From the NCBI GenBank assembly GCA_013361525.1, contig JABFXY010000066.1:31182-95181 (forward strand): a stretch of 64,000 nucleotides of DNA. Direction: 5' to 3'. Origin of the DNA: Polyangiaceae bacterium (lineage in GTDB: Bacteria; Myxococcota_A; Polyangia; Polyangiales; Polyangiaceae). Within the stretch, counting starts at the first letter, position 1. Each line of letters opens with the position of its first letter. Below are positions 42,009 through 52,000 of this stretch, one piece after another. The notes under the pieces are model-generated. The model had not been told where the DNA came from, did no database searches, and saw only the letters and a program-made list of their open reading frames with translations. Position numbers and translations under genes: made by a program.

Positions 42009-43040
42009 GTGGCCCAAGAACCCGATAGCGCAGATCCCGACTTTCCGAGCTGGCTCCTCTCCGCGGGGAAGCTCTTCGGGCTCACGCCGATCCAGACGCG
42101 CTGGAAGCTGCGTGGCCTCCACCGCAAATGGCGGAGCATGCGGCGCGAGCTGGCGCCCGCGTCGCGGCGGTTCGAGCATCAGATCTGCGCGTCGTGTGGC
42201 GCCGTCCAGCCGCACGAAAATCGCGTCTGCACGAGCTGCCGGGAGCCGCTCGCGAGCCCGACCGCACGTTTCCTACGGGGCGTCGGGCTCGCGTTTCCGA
42301 GCTTTCTCTCCGTGAGCTCGCTCCTCGGCCTCGCGATGATCCTCATCTACTTCCGGATGATGCTCTTCTGGCGGGGTGAGGGGCTGTTGCGGTGGTCGAT
42401 CGAGGCCTTCGTCGCGCACGGCGGTCTCTTTCCCGTCCTCGTCGAAGGCGGGCAGTGGTGGCGGGTCGGAACCGCGAACTTCCTCCACCTCGGCGTCATG
42501 CACATCTTCTTCAACGTCGCCGGCCTGAGCCAAGCCGGTCCGCTCGTCGAGGAGGCCTTCGGCCGCGCGCGCATGCTCTTCATCTTCGCGGCGACCGGGG
42601 TCCTCGCGATGTATTGCAGCGCCGTCGTCATGCCGGGCACGCCCACCGCAGGCGCGTCTGGCGCATTGATGGGCCTCATCGGCGCCGCCGGCGCGTGGGG
42701 CCATCGGGACAAGTCCACCGTCGGCACGAACGTCCGCAATCAGATGCTCAAGTGGGGCGTCTATACGATGTTGTTCGGCTTCCTCGTGAATGGCAATCAC
42801 GTCGCCCACGCAGCCGGCTTTGCATCCGGCTGGGTCATCGGCTCCGTCTATGACACGAAGACGCTGGAGGCGACGAAACGCTCCACGGTCTCGCTCCTCC
42901 TCGGTCTCGTCGGCGGCGTCGCGTGCGCGGCGTTCATTCTGCTGTGCCTCGCGCCGCCGCAGATCTCGTGGGACACCGCCGAATCGATTCGCGGCCGCCC
43001 TGCCGGCACACCGGCACCACACGATTCCTGGGGACGGTAA
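42009..43040 (+). CDS. Rhomboid-family intramembrane protease with zinc ribbon
   Basis: 343 aa from the GTG at 42009. The N-terminus carries a zinc ribbon CASCGAVQPHENRVCTSC (two CxxC knuckles) ahead of about six transmembrane helices. The rhomboid site is intact: Asn in HLGVMHIFFNVAGL, catalytic Ser in GASGALMGLIGA and catalytic His in NGNHVAHAAGF. It cleaves membrane proteins within the bilayer. A zinc-ribbon N-terminus is uncommon; it could bind a partner. The start lacks a Shine-Dalgarno sequence and a TATCGT box lies 9 nt upstream. It is followed by an ExbD-like gene 40 nt later. Confidence 0.92.
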   Translation: MAQEPDSADPDFPSWLLSAGKLFGLTPIQTRWKLRGLHRKWRSMRRELAPASRRFEHQICASCGAVQPHENRVCTSCREPLASPTARFLRGVGLAFPSFLSVSSLLGLAMILIYFRMMLFWRGEGLLRWSIEAFVAHGGLFPVLVEGGQWWRVGTANFLHLGVMHIFFNVAGLSQAGPLVEEAFGRARMLFIFAATGVLAMYCSAVVMPGTPTAGASGALMGLIGAAGAWGHRDKSTVGTNVRNQMLKWGVYTMLFGFLVNGNHVAHAAGFASGWVIGSVYDTKTLEATKRSTVSLLLGLVGGVACAAFILLCLAPPQISWDTAESIRGRPAGTPAPHDSWGR

Positions 43041-43046
43041 CGGGCA

Positions 43047-43073
43047 TTGTCCAAGCGCGCGCCGTGGTATCGT
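43047..43073 (+). promoter_or_regulatory. Promoter with TATCGT box 7 nt before the ExbD-like start
   Basis: TTGTCC (43047-43052), 15-nt spacer, TATCGT (43068-43073), then CGCGGCC and the GTG at 43081. With the usual -10 to +1 distance transcription starts at the start codon. It resembles the promoter before the rhomboid gene. Confidence 0.45.
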
Positions 43074-43080
43074 CGCGGCC

Positions 43081-43926
43081 GTGCGAAGCGCCAATATCGC
43101 TGCCGGTATCGCCCTCGCGGCCGCTTCGTGTCAATCGCGTGAGCCGCGCGACGCTCGCGCCATACCGACCACGGACGTCGTCGTCGAGCGGCCGCGCGCG
43201 CCCGAAAACGACGCGCCGCTCTTCATTGCCATTACGAAAGAGGGCATCGAATTCGATGCGAAGCGCGTCGTCGAATTGGAGCCCAACCCGACGGACGGCG
43301 CTGGCCCGGTATACAAGCGTAACGGCCCGGACGATCTCTATGTCGTTCCGCTCCACGGGGCGCTCTTGGCGGCGCAGCAGAGCGGCCGCCTCGCTCGACA
43401 CACGAGCGACGCGCAAGCGCGGCTCGAGATTCGAGTTCACCCCGACACGCCGTATCGCGTCCTGTTCGAAGTCCTCTACACCGCTGGGCAGACGGAGCTT
43501 TCACGGTTCGATCTCCGCGACTCGGTAAGCACCGGCGACACCATTGCGACGGAGCTGCCGGCCGTGCCCGGCCCGGGAGCGACGCCCGCACCGGCGACCG
43601 ACCCGGCCACGCTGGATCTGACCGCCATCGTCACGCTCGAGGGCGTCGCGTTCAAGACCAGCCACGGAAACATCGCCGCCGGGTGCGGCGGAATCGGCGC
43701 CGGGGTCACCGTCCCTCGCTTCGACTACGAAATCGAATCCCAGAAGGTCGGGGACTGCGCCCGACGCCTGCGTGCTCGATACAAGGTCGCCGCGACCGAC
43801 AACACCTTCGTGCTCGTCGCGAACAAGGACACCCCGTTTCGCGACGTCTTCCGCGCCGTCCGGGCGATGCGCGGCTCGAAAGAAGCGCCCATGTTCACGC
43901 AAGTTCGCTTCGGCGTCGCGCGGTGA
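43081..43926 (+). CDS. ExbD/TolR-like lipoprotein, two domains
   Basis: 281 aa from the GTG at 43081. A short signal ends AAASC, so this is a lipoprotein rather than the usual single-TM ExbD. Two domains resemble the periplasmic ExbD/TolR fold: residues about 45-140 (LFIAITKEGIEFDAKRVVEL, YVVPLHGALLAAQQ, RIRVHPDTPYRVLFEVLYTAGQTELSRFDL-like, in pieces DTPYRVLFEVLYTAGQ and ELSRFDLRD) and 170-280 (TAIVTLEGVAFKTSHG, VLVANKDTPFRDVFRAVRAM). No ExbB or TonB gene is adjacent. Two such domains on a lipid anchor suggest a partner or decoy for a Tol/Exb-like complex, but this is inference. Confidence 0.6.
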   Translation: MRSANIAAGIALAAASCQSREPRDARAIPTTDVVVERPRAPENDAPLFIAITKEGIEFDAKRVVELEPNPTDGAGPVYKRNGPDDLYVVPLHGALLAAQQSGRLARHTSDAQARLEIRVHPDTPYRVLFEVLYTAGQTELSRFDLRDSVSTGDTIATELPAVPGPGATPAPATDPATLDLTAIVTLEGVAFKTSHGNIAAGCGGIGAGVTVPRFDYEIESQKVGDCARRLRARYKVAATDNTFVLVANKDTPFRDVFRAVRAMRGSKEAPMFTQVRFGVAR

Positions 43927-44144
43927 ACCAAGCAAAACCGCGCCCTGACGTGTCCGGTATCGCCCGCATCGGCCGTCCTTCGCCCGCGCCCCGCCGGCTC
44001 GCCGCCGACGCGCACCCCTTGCCCGGACCGCTCGATCGTGCGAGAGACGTCGTGCGCCTCGAGCGGCCCACCTCCCCGGGCGAAGTCTGGATAGAACCTC
44101 GGGAGGATGGTACGTTCCGGCCAGTTTCTCGGTGGATTTGTCAC

Positions 44145-44221
44145 GCGACACTAGCTCAGTTGGATAGAGCGTCGGCCTCCGGAGCCGAAGGTCGCAGGTT
44201 CGACTCCTGCGTGTCGCGCCA
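44145..44221 (+). tRNA. tRNA-Arg (anticodon CCG)
   Basis: Cloverleaf seen by eye. Acceptor arms GCGACAC (44145-44151) and GTGTCGC pair perfectly, the anticodon loop is CTCCGGA inside stem TCGGC/GCCGA, and the T arm is GCAGG-TTCGACT-CCTGC. Length is 77 nt with an encoded CCA. It reads CGG arginine codons. No integrase or direct repeat was seen nearby. Confidence 0.93.
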
Positions 44222-44263
44222 ATCATCGCAGCCGCCAACGAACAGCGCCGCGATCGTCGCCCC

Positions 44264-45040
44264 TCACGGGTTGCCGACGACGGGCACGGTGACGGATGGG
44301 TTGTCGGCGTTGGACAGGATCACGAGCTCGCCGGCTTGAGGCTCCCGGCTTCGCGGGGTGTACGCGACGGTGATTTCGCAGCTCCCACCAGGCTTGATCG
44401 GAGAGTTCACGCAGTTCGACTCCTGCTTGAAGGCCGCGGCGTCATTGGCGGTCAGCACAATCGAGGAGATCACGAGCGGCCCGGTCGACGTCGTGTCGTT
44501 GCCGATCGTCACGGTTCCCGTCGAGGCCGCGTTGCTTCCGCGTGGAACGGGGCGGAGCGTCAGCGACGCAGGGTCGAGCGAGATCTTGATCGTCCTGCCA
44601 TTGCCCTCCCCTTTACCGCTCAGGTTGACCGTCAACGGTGCAGTGACAGCGCTGGAGGTGACCGTCGCGACCCCGAGATATTCGCCTTCGCGCGTCGGTC
44701 GAAACGTGACCTGCACCGGGCAGGATCCGTTCGCCTCGATGCGCTTGTGGGGTGCGCAGCTGCTCTCGATCTCGAACCCTTCCGAGACGGCCATCGTGTC
44801 GATTGGAACCGGCACTCTGCCGGGGTTCTTGAGCACGAACGTCTGCGGCTTGCTGGTGGTATCGACCGCTTGTGCGCCAAAGTGAAGCTCCGCGGGCTCG
44901 ATCTTCAATTGAGCCGGGCGCGGCTGCTTGCCCCGCAATTGAACGGGCGTGATCCCCGAGGGAGCGGACGCCACAATCGCGACGAACGGCGACACCACGA
45001 GCAACGCGCCTACACCCAGCACGACGAGCGGATTGGCCAT
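44264..45040 (-). CDS. Choice-of-anchor D (ASH-like) membrane/exported protein
   Basis: 258 aa. The N-terminus is one hydrophobic helix (PLVVLGVGALLVVSPFVAIVA). Two immunoglobulin-like ASH/choice-of-anchor D units follow: KIEPAELHFGAQAVDTTSKPQTFVLKN with EGFEIESSC, PVQVTFRPTREGEYLGVATV, and the second, ISLDPASLTLRPVPRGSN to SCEITVAYTPRSREPQAGELVI. Such units are common in myxobacterial surface proteins. The gene lies 7 nt downstream of a small membrane protein gene on the same strand and just after the tRNA-Arg. No function can be assigned. Confidence 0.72.
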   Translation of the reverse strand: MANPLVVLGVGALLVVSPFVAIVASAPSGITPVQLRGKQPRPAQLKIEPAELHFGAQAVDTTSKPQTFVLKNPGRVPVPIDTMAVSEGFEIESSCAPHKRIEANGSCPVQVTFRPTREGEYLGVATVTSSAVTAPLTVNLSGKGEGNGRTIKISLDPASLTLRPVPRGSNAASTGTVTIGNDTTSTGPLVISSIVLTANDAAAFKQESNCVNSPIKPGGSCEITVAYTPRSREPQAGELVILSNADNPSVTVPVVGNP

Positions 45041-45047
45041 TGTGCCC

Positions 45048-45404
45048 TCACCGTCCCTCTCGACGAATCACTTTGTCGAGCAGTTCACCAGGGAGCCGGC
45101 GGAGCTCTTGTTCGGCTTTTCGCTGCGCCAAATCACGCTTCAGCCAGCTGACGACGACCGCGACGAACAACCCGACGGTGAGGCCGAAGACGACTGCAAA
45201 CGCCGCAATCTCGATTCGGCTCCAGGACGTTCCACGCATGGATTTCGCCAGCTGCAGAACACCGCCGGTTGCTCCCGCGATGCCGAGAAGGGCCGCCAGC
45301 ATCGACGCATACTGAAGCAGGTCGCGGTTGCAGCGCGACACGCGGTCGTTCGCAATGAGCCAGTCCGCGAGCGAAGTGGCCGTTCGAGGCGCGAAGCTGG
45401 TCAT
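45048..45404 (-). CDS. Small two-helix membrane protein
   Basis: 118 aa. Two hydrophobic helices: LLQYASMLAALLGIAGATGGVLQL and IEIAAFAVVFGLTVGLFVAVVVSWL, then a basic cytosolic tail RDLAQRKAEQELRRLPGELLDKVIRRE. It lies 7 nt before the choice-of-anchor gene on the same strand, so the two are probably co-transcribed. No family recognised. Confidence 0.6.
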   Translation of the reverse strand: MTSFAPRTATSLADWLIANDRVSRCNRDLLQYASMLAALLGIAGATGGVLQLAKSMRGTSWSRIEIAAFAVVFGLTVGLFVAVVVSWLKRDLAQRKAEQELRRLPGELLDKVIRREGR

Positions 45405-45474
45405 GGCGCCATCCTTCCTCGGATTGGTCGTCCCACCCCTTCATCGTGCACGCACCCTGCCAGGATCCGCGCAA

Positions 45475-46191
45475 TCAGGCCGGCTCGCGTCGAAACAAAG
45501 CCGCATTGAGAAAGCCGGCGCCGAATGCTCCGGAAACTCCCGTACGAACGGGCCGAAGCTCGACCGACTTCAGACGGCTTCCGAATATCGCTTCGAGGTC
45601 GGCCAGCAGAAACGATGCGCCGCCCGCCATATCGCCGCTTGTCAAAACCTCGGCGTCGTCGGCACTCGGCTGGTGCTCCTGAGCGAACGTGACGATTCCG
45701 AATCGCCCGCCTGGACCCAATCGCGAGAGCACTCGCTCGAGATACGTCGCACGACGGTGCGGCGCCACGTGGTGGAAACAGCCCGAGTCGTACACGAGAT
45801 CGAAGGGTCCCTCGGGCAAGTCGTCGCGCAAGACGTCGAGCGCAGTGGCGACGACGCGCTCGGGCAACATCGGGCGGATCCGATCCAACAAGCCCGCGGC
45901 GAGATCGACCCCGTGCACCGCCGCACCCCGCTCGGCGAGCCAGCGCGTGTTGCGACCATTGCCACACCCGACGTCGAGCCCGCGAGCACCATCGAGGTCG
46001 CCGAGCAAACCGCGGTCATACCAATCGACGAGGTTTTCGTCCGGCAGCTCCGTATTGAGCGGGTGCCCTTCACCGGTCAGCGTCGCAGCCCAAAAGTCTG
46101 CCGCCTCCCGGGCAGAGCGATCGCCTCGCGCGCTTCGCGCCACGATTGCGTCGAGAAGCTCGAGGAGCTGTTCCGTGGTGTGGATTCGCAT
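45475..46191 (-). CDS. Class I SAM-dependent methyltransferase
   Basis: 238 aa from the ATG at 46191; upstream in-frame starts encode Arg-rich shadow sequence. The SAM-binding motif I is GARGLDVGCGNGRNTRW, followed by motif GAAVHGVDLAAGLLDRI, and post-motif FDLVYDSGCFHHVAPHRRATYL. It is similar to type-11/12 methyltransferases of the thiopurine/tellurite-resistance style. Substrate is unknown. It is divergent from the efflux operon, across a 265-nt region with no clear signal. Confidence 0.85.
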   Translation of the reverse strand: MRIHTTEQLLELLDAIVARSARGDRSAREAADFWAATLTGEGHPLNTELPDENLVDWYDRGLLGDLDGARGLDVGCGNGRNTRWLAERGAAVHGVDLAAGLLDRIRPMLPERVVATALDVLRDDLPEGPFDLVYDSGCFHHVAPHRRATYLERVLSRLGPGGRFGIVTFAQEHQPSADDAEVLTSGDMAGGASFLLADLEAIFGSRLKSVELRPVRTGVSGAFGAGFLNAALFRREPA

Positions 46192-46456
46192 GTCTCGCCG
46201 TCCGACTTTCGGGTCTAGACCACGCAAGCGCTGGGGTGGAAACCTTCGACCACCCTGCGACAGGACCGAACGGCCTGCCCGCGTGCGGCTCCGGTGTGGC
46301 ACTCGTGCCGCCTACGGGGCACCCAGTGCCGCGACGCCGATGGATCCTCGCGATTTTCCGCCTCGCGACGGAAGACCTGCGGAAATATTCAGCCTCTCGC
46401 GTAGGAAAACTGCCGCCGGTAACGTCATGGCTCCTGCAAAAACCTAGAGGTTCCCC

Positions 46457-47761
46457 ATGATCGTGGATCGGTGTGGCCGCACCCGGCGAGCCCACGCGTT
46501 CGTCGTGCTCGCTTTCTTGGTCTGGGCTTCGCCCGTCTTCGCACAGGAGGAACTGACGCTCGAGGTCGCGATGAAGCGGTCGCTTCAGACGCACGAGCGC
46601 GCAAAGATCGCGGAGCTCGATGTCGAGGCGGCGGAGGGCGCCGTCGAGTCGGCGCGCGCAGACTTCCTCCCGACTCTGGTGCTCGGTGCGGAGGCGACGC
46701 TCGCTCCACCCGACGACGCGGATCGTTACGTGACGGGCTCGGGGACGCTCACGCTCCGGCAGCCGCTCCTCAATCCGAGCGCCATTCCGCGTCTTTCGAG
46801 CGCAAAGCACACGCTCGAATCGGAGAAGCTCAGCGCGGGTGAAGAGCGGCGGCAGCTCGCGTTCGAAACGGCGCGGGCATTCCTCGATGCGCTCGCCGCC
46901 GAACGTTTCGTCGACGCCGCGGAGGAGCGACTGAAGCGAGCGAAGGCGAATCAGGACAACGCGCAGGCTCGCGTCGACGCGGAGCTCAACAGCAGCAACG
47001 ACGTGACGCGCGCGAAGCTCGAGGTGTCGAGCGCGGCTCGTGAGCTCGCACAGCGCGAGCGCGACGAGATCGAGGCGCGCATCGCGCTCGCACTGCTCGT
47101 CGGTGGACCCGTCGAGGGTGAGCTCGTTTCACCGGAGGTGCTCTTCGAGGAAGCTCGGACGTTCGCAGGCAACGCGGAGGAGCTCTCCAACGCCGCCTCG
47201 ACGACGCGCGGGGATGTGCGCGCGCTGGAGGAACAAGCGCTGGCCGCGAAGGAATCCGCGAAGGAGCCGCTGTTTCGCCTCGCCCCTTCGATCGATCTGA
47301 CCGGCCGCTTCCGGGTGAACCCGGACCCGTTGCCGGAGCAATCGTGGCACGACGAGTCGCTGACCCTCGCGCTCACGTGGACGATCTTCGACGGCGGGCA
47401 ACGGTACGGCGACCGGAAGACGCTCCTCGCAAGGACGTATTCGATCGACGCGCAGCGCTCGCTCGTCCGCCGCACGCTCTCGACGGAGATTCAATCGTCC
47501 ATCACGAGCCTCGAGACGTCACGCACCACGTACTCATTGGCCCAAGAAGCGAAATCGGCGGCCACCACCAATACCGAGGAGACGAACGTCCTTTATCAAC
47601 AGGGCCTCGCGCGCGCAATCGAGGTCGTCGACGCGAACGCCGAGCAGTTCGACGCGGAGGTCGAGGTCGAATCGTCGAGGATCGAAATGGCGCGCTCGTA
47701 CCTCGGATTGCGCCAGTCGATGGGCGCTCAACCGCTCGCCGGCTTCGAGGCCGAACAGTGA
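46457..47761 (+). CDS. TolC-family outer-membrane efflux protein
   Basis: 434 aa. The signal peptide ends SPVFAQ. Two TolC-like repeats are visible, each with long helices: LTLEVAMKRSLQTHERAKIAELDVEAAEGAVE and LAFETARAFLDALAAERFVDAAEERLKRAKAN in the first half; FDGGQRYGDRKTLLARTY and VLYQQGLARAIEVVDANAEQFDAEVEVE in the second. It is the outer-membrane duct of a tripartite pump. It overlaps the membrane-fusion gene by GTGA (47758-47761). Confidence 0.9.
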   Translation: MIVDRCGRTRRAHAFVVLAFLVWASPVFAQEELTLEVAMKRSLQTHERAKIAELDVEAAEGAVESARADFLPTLVLGAEATLAPPDDADRYVTGSGTLTLRQPLLNPSAIPRLSSAKHTLESEKLSAGEERRQLAFETARAFLDALAAERFVDAAEERLKRAKANQDNAQARVDAELNSSNDVTRAKLEVSSAARELAQRERDEIEARIALALLVGGPVEGELVSPEVLFEEARTFAGNAEELSNAASTTRGDVRALEEQALAAKESAKEPLFRLAPSIDLTGRFRVNPDPLPEQSWHDESLTLALTWTIFDGGQRYGDRKTLLARTYSIDAQRSLVRRTLSTEIQSSITSLETSRTTYSLAQEAKSAATTNTEETNVLYQQGLARAIEVVDANAEQFDAEVEVESSRIEMARSYLGLRQSMGAQPLAGFEAEQ

Positions 47762-49029
47762 CGAGCCAGCTCGGTCGAAGACAAACGCTCCTGGCGCTCG
47801 CGACGGCGCTCGCCGCCTGCAAAGGAGGGGAAAAGCAGGGGCGCGGACAGGGCTCGGGCAAACGTCGCGAACGCGGCGAAGGCGGCCCGAGCTTCCCGGT
47901 GGAAGCGTACGAGGTCGCGGCCAAGCGCGTCGAATACACCATTACGGCGCCGGGCTCGATCGACGCATTCGAACGGGTTCAGGTGACGGCGCGCGTCTCC
48001 GGCGGCGTCGACAAGGTCGGCTTCGTCGAAGGGCAATCCGTCAAAAAAGGCGACGTGCTCGTCGTGATCGATTCGGAGCGTTACCAGGTCGCCGTGAACA
48101 CGGCAGCAGCGGCGCTGGAAAAGGCCAAAGCGACACAGACCGACGCCGAATCGATGGTCACCCGTCGTGAAAAGGCGAGCGAAAAACACCCCGGCCTCAT
48201 CCCAGGGGAAGAAATATCGACGCTGCAGACCAAGGTTTTGACCGCAAAGGCCGACCTCAACATGGCCGTTCAAGATCTCAAGGGCGCTCAGCTGAACCTG
48301 CGCGACTCGAGCGTCCGCGCGCCGATCGACGGCGTCATTCAGACCCGTACCGTCGAGACTGGCCAATACGTGCAGGCGGGCTACGTCATGGCGACGCTCC
48401 TCAGGAGCGATCCATTGCTGCTTCGTTTCCAGGTCGCGCCGGTCGAGGCGCCGCGCCTGAAGCCGGGGCTCATGGCGACCTTTCGCCTCCGCGAAACGCT
48501 TCGGGTATTCCAAGCGAAGATTACGCTGGTCGCGGCCGCAGCTGATCCTCAGTCGCGCATGGTGCCCATCACGGCGGAGGTCCAAAAGGACGAACACGAC
48601 TATTGGCTTCGTCCGGGCTCTTTCAGCGACGTGACCATTCCCGTCGGCGGCGCGCGCGACGTCATCGTCGTTCCGCGAATGGCAGTCCGCCCGACCGAAA
48701 ATGGATTCGTGGCGTTCGTCGTCGAGGGGGACGTCGTGCACGAGCGCGTGCTTTCGCTCGGCATGAACACCTCCGACGGCTGGGTCGAGGTTCGTGACGG
48801 CCTCAAGGCCGGAGACAAGCTGGTTTGGAAGGGCCTCGAGCCGCTCGCCGAGGGCGCAAAGGTCAAAATGGCCGAGACGGCCCCCCCGGCCAGCTCCGCT
48901 TTCATCACCCCGGGGGCGTCGGCCGCGCCCGCCGCTTCGGGCGCACCCCCCGCAGGTTCCGCGCCGGAGCCGCCGCCACCGGTGGCCCCCCCCGCGTCGG
49001 GCGCCCCGCCGGCAGGGAGCGCGCCTTGA
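47758..49029 (+). CDS. RND efflux periplasmic adaptor (HlyD/AcrA-like) lipoprotein
   Basis: 423 aa from the GTG at 47758. A signal ends in LAAC (lipid cysteine C21). The adaptor domains are visible: barrel-sandwich half FERVQVTARVSGGVDKVGFVEGQSVKKGDVLVVID, a helical hairpin AALEKAKATQTDAESMVTRREKASE, then LRDSSVRAPIDGVIQTRTVETGQYVQAG and a beta-barrel with DVIVVPRMAVRP. The C-terminus is an Ala/Pro/Gly tail with a duplicated ASGAPPAGSAP unit. It bridges the RND pump and TolC. Coupled by overlap to both neighbours. Confidence 0.93.
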   Translation: MTSQLGRRQTLLALATALAACKGGEKQGRGQGSGKRRERGEGGPSFPVEAYEVAAKRVEYTITAPGSIDAFERVQVTARVSGGVDKVGFVEGQSVKKGDVLVVIDSERYQVAVNTAAAALEKAKATQTDAESMVTRREKASEKHPGLIPGEEISTLQTKVLTAKADLNMAVQDLKGAQLNLRDSSVRAPIDGVIQTRTVETGQYVQAGYVMATLLRSDPLLLRFQVAPVEAPRLKPGLMATFRLRETLRVFQAKITLVAAAADPQSRMVPITAEVQKDEHDYWLRPGSFSDVTIPVGGARDVIVVPRMAVRPTENGFVAFVVEGDVVHERVLSLGMNTSDGWVEVRDGLKAGDKLVWKGLEPLAEGAKVKMAETAPPASSAFITPGASAAPAASGAPPAGSAPEPPPPVAPPASGAPPAGSAP

Positions 49030-52000
49030 ACCTCAACGACGTATCGATTCGCAATCCGGTATTCGCCTGGATGTTGATGGCGGTGACGATCCTGTTCGGG
49101 GTCGTCGCCGTCTCGCGCATCGGCGTCAGCCAATTCCCGGACGTCGACTATCCGAACATCAACGTATCGGTCAGTTGGCAGGGCGCCTCACCCGCCGCGA
49201 TCGAGCGTGAGATCGTCGAGCCGATCGAACAGGCAATCTCCCAGGTCGAGGGCGTGAAAGAGATCACCGCGACGGCTCGACAGGGCAATGCCCGGGTCAC
49301 CGTCGCGTTCGACATGGATCGAAACATCGATCTCGCCCTGCAGGACGTGCAGGCGCGTGTCGCGCAAGTGCAGCGGCAATTGCCGACCGACGTGCAGCCG
49401 CCGACGGTCTCGAAATCGAATCCCGACGACACGCCCATCGTCACCGTCGGCGTGTCCGGCGCCTTTTCGAGACAACTCTTGTCCGACGTCGCCCGCTACC
49501 AAGTCATGGAGAAGCTCCAGACGGTCCCCGGCGTCGGCCAAATCACGCTCAACGGCAATGCGGCTCGCAACGTACGTGTCTGGCTCGACGCGAGCCGGAT
49601 GAACGAAAAGAACATCGCCGTCACCGACGTCATCGGTGCAATCCGGCGCGAGCACGTCGAGCTCCCCGGTGGCCAGCTCGAGGCAGGTGGCCGTCAGGTC
49701 AATGTGCGCCTCCTCGGCGAGGCGCTCGACCTCGACACCTTTCGAAAGATCGTGGTTCGCAACGTCGACGGCACCCCGATCTATTTGTCCGACGTCGCGC
49801 TCGTCGAGGACGGATTCGAAGACCGCGTCAGCATCGCGCGCCTCGACGGCCTGCCGGTGCAGGCGCTCGGTATCCTGAAGCAACGCGGATCCAATGCCGT
49901 CGCGGTCGCGGAAGCCATTCGCGAGCGCGTCGGCGAGATCCAGCGCGACCTCCCCGAAGGGATGAAGGTCGAGGTCCTGTCCGACACGACGGTGTTCATC
50001 GAAGAGTCGATGCACGAAATGGAGATCGAGCTCGGTCTCGCCCTCCTGCTCACCTCGATCGTCTGCTGGATCTTCCTCGGATCCGTCTCGAGCACGCTCA
50101 ACGTCGTGCTCGCAATCCCGATGTCGCTCTGCGGCACGGTGGCCGTGATCTATTTCTGCGGCTTCACCCTCAATACGTTCACGATGCTCGGGCTCTCGCT
50201 CTCCATCGGCCTCGTCGTCGACGACGCCATCATGGTGATGGAGAACATTTTCCGACACGGTGAAATGGGGAAAGACCGCGTCCGTGCGGCCGCCGAAGGA
50301 ACCAAAGAGATCACGTTCGCCGCGCTTGCGGCGACGGTCGCCATCATTGCGATCTTCTTGCCCGTCATCTTCATGAAGGGCGTGATCGGCAAGTTCTTCT
50401 TCCAGTTCGGCGTCACGTTGTCGGTCGCCGTGATGCTCTCCTATTTCGAGGCGATCACACTCGCGCCGGCTCGCTGCGCACAAATCCTCGATACGGCTCG
50501 TCACGATCGAGGCCGCCTGGGCCGGCTCGTGGACGCCGGCTTCGCCGCCGTCGAGCGTGGCTACGCCAAAGTCCTCGCCGCCGGCCTGCGGCGTCCGCTC
50601 GTCGTGCTCCTCGCCGCCGGTCTCGTGATGGGCGCGTCGGTCTTCATCGCACTGAAGCTTCCGTCGGAGTTCGTGCCCACACAGGATCAGAGTCGGCTCG
50701 ACGTTCGCCTGCAAACCGCGCCGGGGACGAGCCTGCCCGCCGCGGAGCCTTTGCTCTCCGAGGCCGAAAGGTGGCTCATGGCTCAGCCCGAGGTCGATCG
50801 CACGCTGACCACGCTCTCCGGATCGATCGGCAACATCAGCCTCACGCTCGTTCCTCCCGATCAGCGAAAGGCGTCGGCGCAGGAGTTTTCCGCGAAGGTC
50901 CGCAACGAGCTCGGAAAAATCGCCGGCCTACGCGCTTCGGTCCGAGATCCCTCGCAGCAGAGCTTCGGCGCACAACGCGGCTCCCCCGTCTCGTTCACCG
51001 TGCGCGGCTCGGATTGGGACACGCTCGTCGCGTCGGCGAAGAAGATCAACGACGACCTCGAGGCGAGCGGCACCGTGGTCGATGTCTCGATGGACTACCA
51101 AGTCGGGACGCCCGAGGTGCAAGTCGTGCCGAACCGCCGGCGCGCCTCCGAAATGGGAGTGTCGGTCGAAGACCTCGCGACGAGCGTCAATGCGCTCGTG
51201 GGAGGCACCACCATCGGCAAATTCGAGACGGGCGGACGCCGCATCGACATTCGTTCCCGCGTCCTGGCGTCGCAACGCTCGCGGCCGGAGGACATCTCCA
51301 ACTTGCGTGTCCGCGCCCAGAGCGGCGATCTCGTTCCACTCGCGCTCCTCGTCGACACCGAGGAAAAGGCGGTCCTGCAATCGATCTCGCGCGCGGATAG
51401 AGAGCGCGCGATACGAATCAACGCGAACGTCGCGCCCGGTCATTCCCAATCGGAAGCGCTCGCCAAGGTGGAGGAGCTCGGGTCGACGTTGCCACTCGGC
51501 TATCGAACGGTGTTCGCCGGCCAAGCGACGGAGCTCGACGAGACGACGAGCGGCCTCTTCTTCGCGCTCTTGATTGGGATCATGGTCGCGTACATGGTCC
51601 TCGCGAGCCAGTTCAACTCGTTCCTTCACCCAGTCACGGTATTGACGATCTTGCCGCTCGCCGTATGCGGCGCGGTCATGGGCCTCGTCGTCGCCGGGTA
51701 TTCGCTGAACCTCTTCAGCATGATTGGTTTGCTCTTGCTGATGGGCATCGTGAAGAAGAACTCCATCATGCTCGTCGAGTACGCGAACCACATCGCCGAG
51801 CACGAGGCAGCCGACGCCCACACTGCGATGTTGAAGGCCGGACCGATTCGACTGCGCCCCATTCTGATGACCACATTCGCGACGATGATGGCCGCGGTCC
51901 CCGCCGTGATGGGGCTCGGTCCGGGCGCGGAGACGCGTGGGCCGATGGCGGCAGCCGTCCTCGGCGGATTGGCGCTATCGACCGTCCTGAGCTTGCTCGT

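Noticed and set aside
44145..44221. tRNA-Arg as an integration site for a mobile element
   Set aside because: No integrase, no direct repeat of the tRNA 3' end and no change in gene style on either side were found.
46192..46456. 265-nt region upstream of the efflux operon as a small RNA or riboswitch
   Set aside because: Only short, weak hairpins (such as GGCAC/GTGCC) were seen and no conserved element could be recognised.
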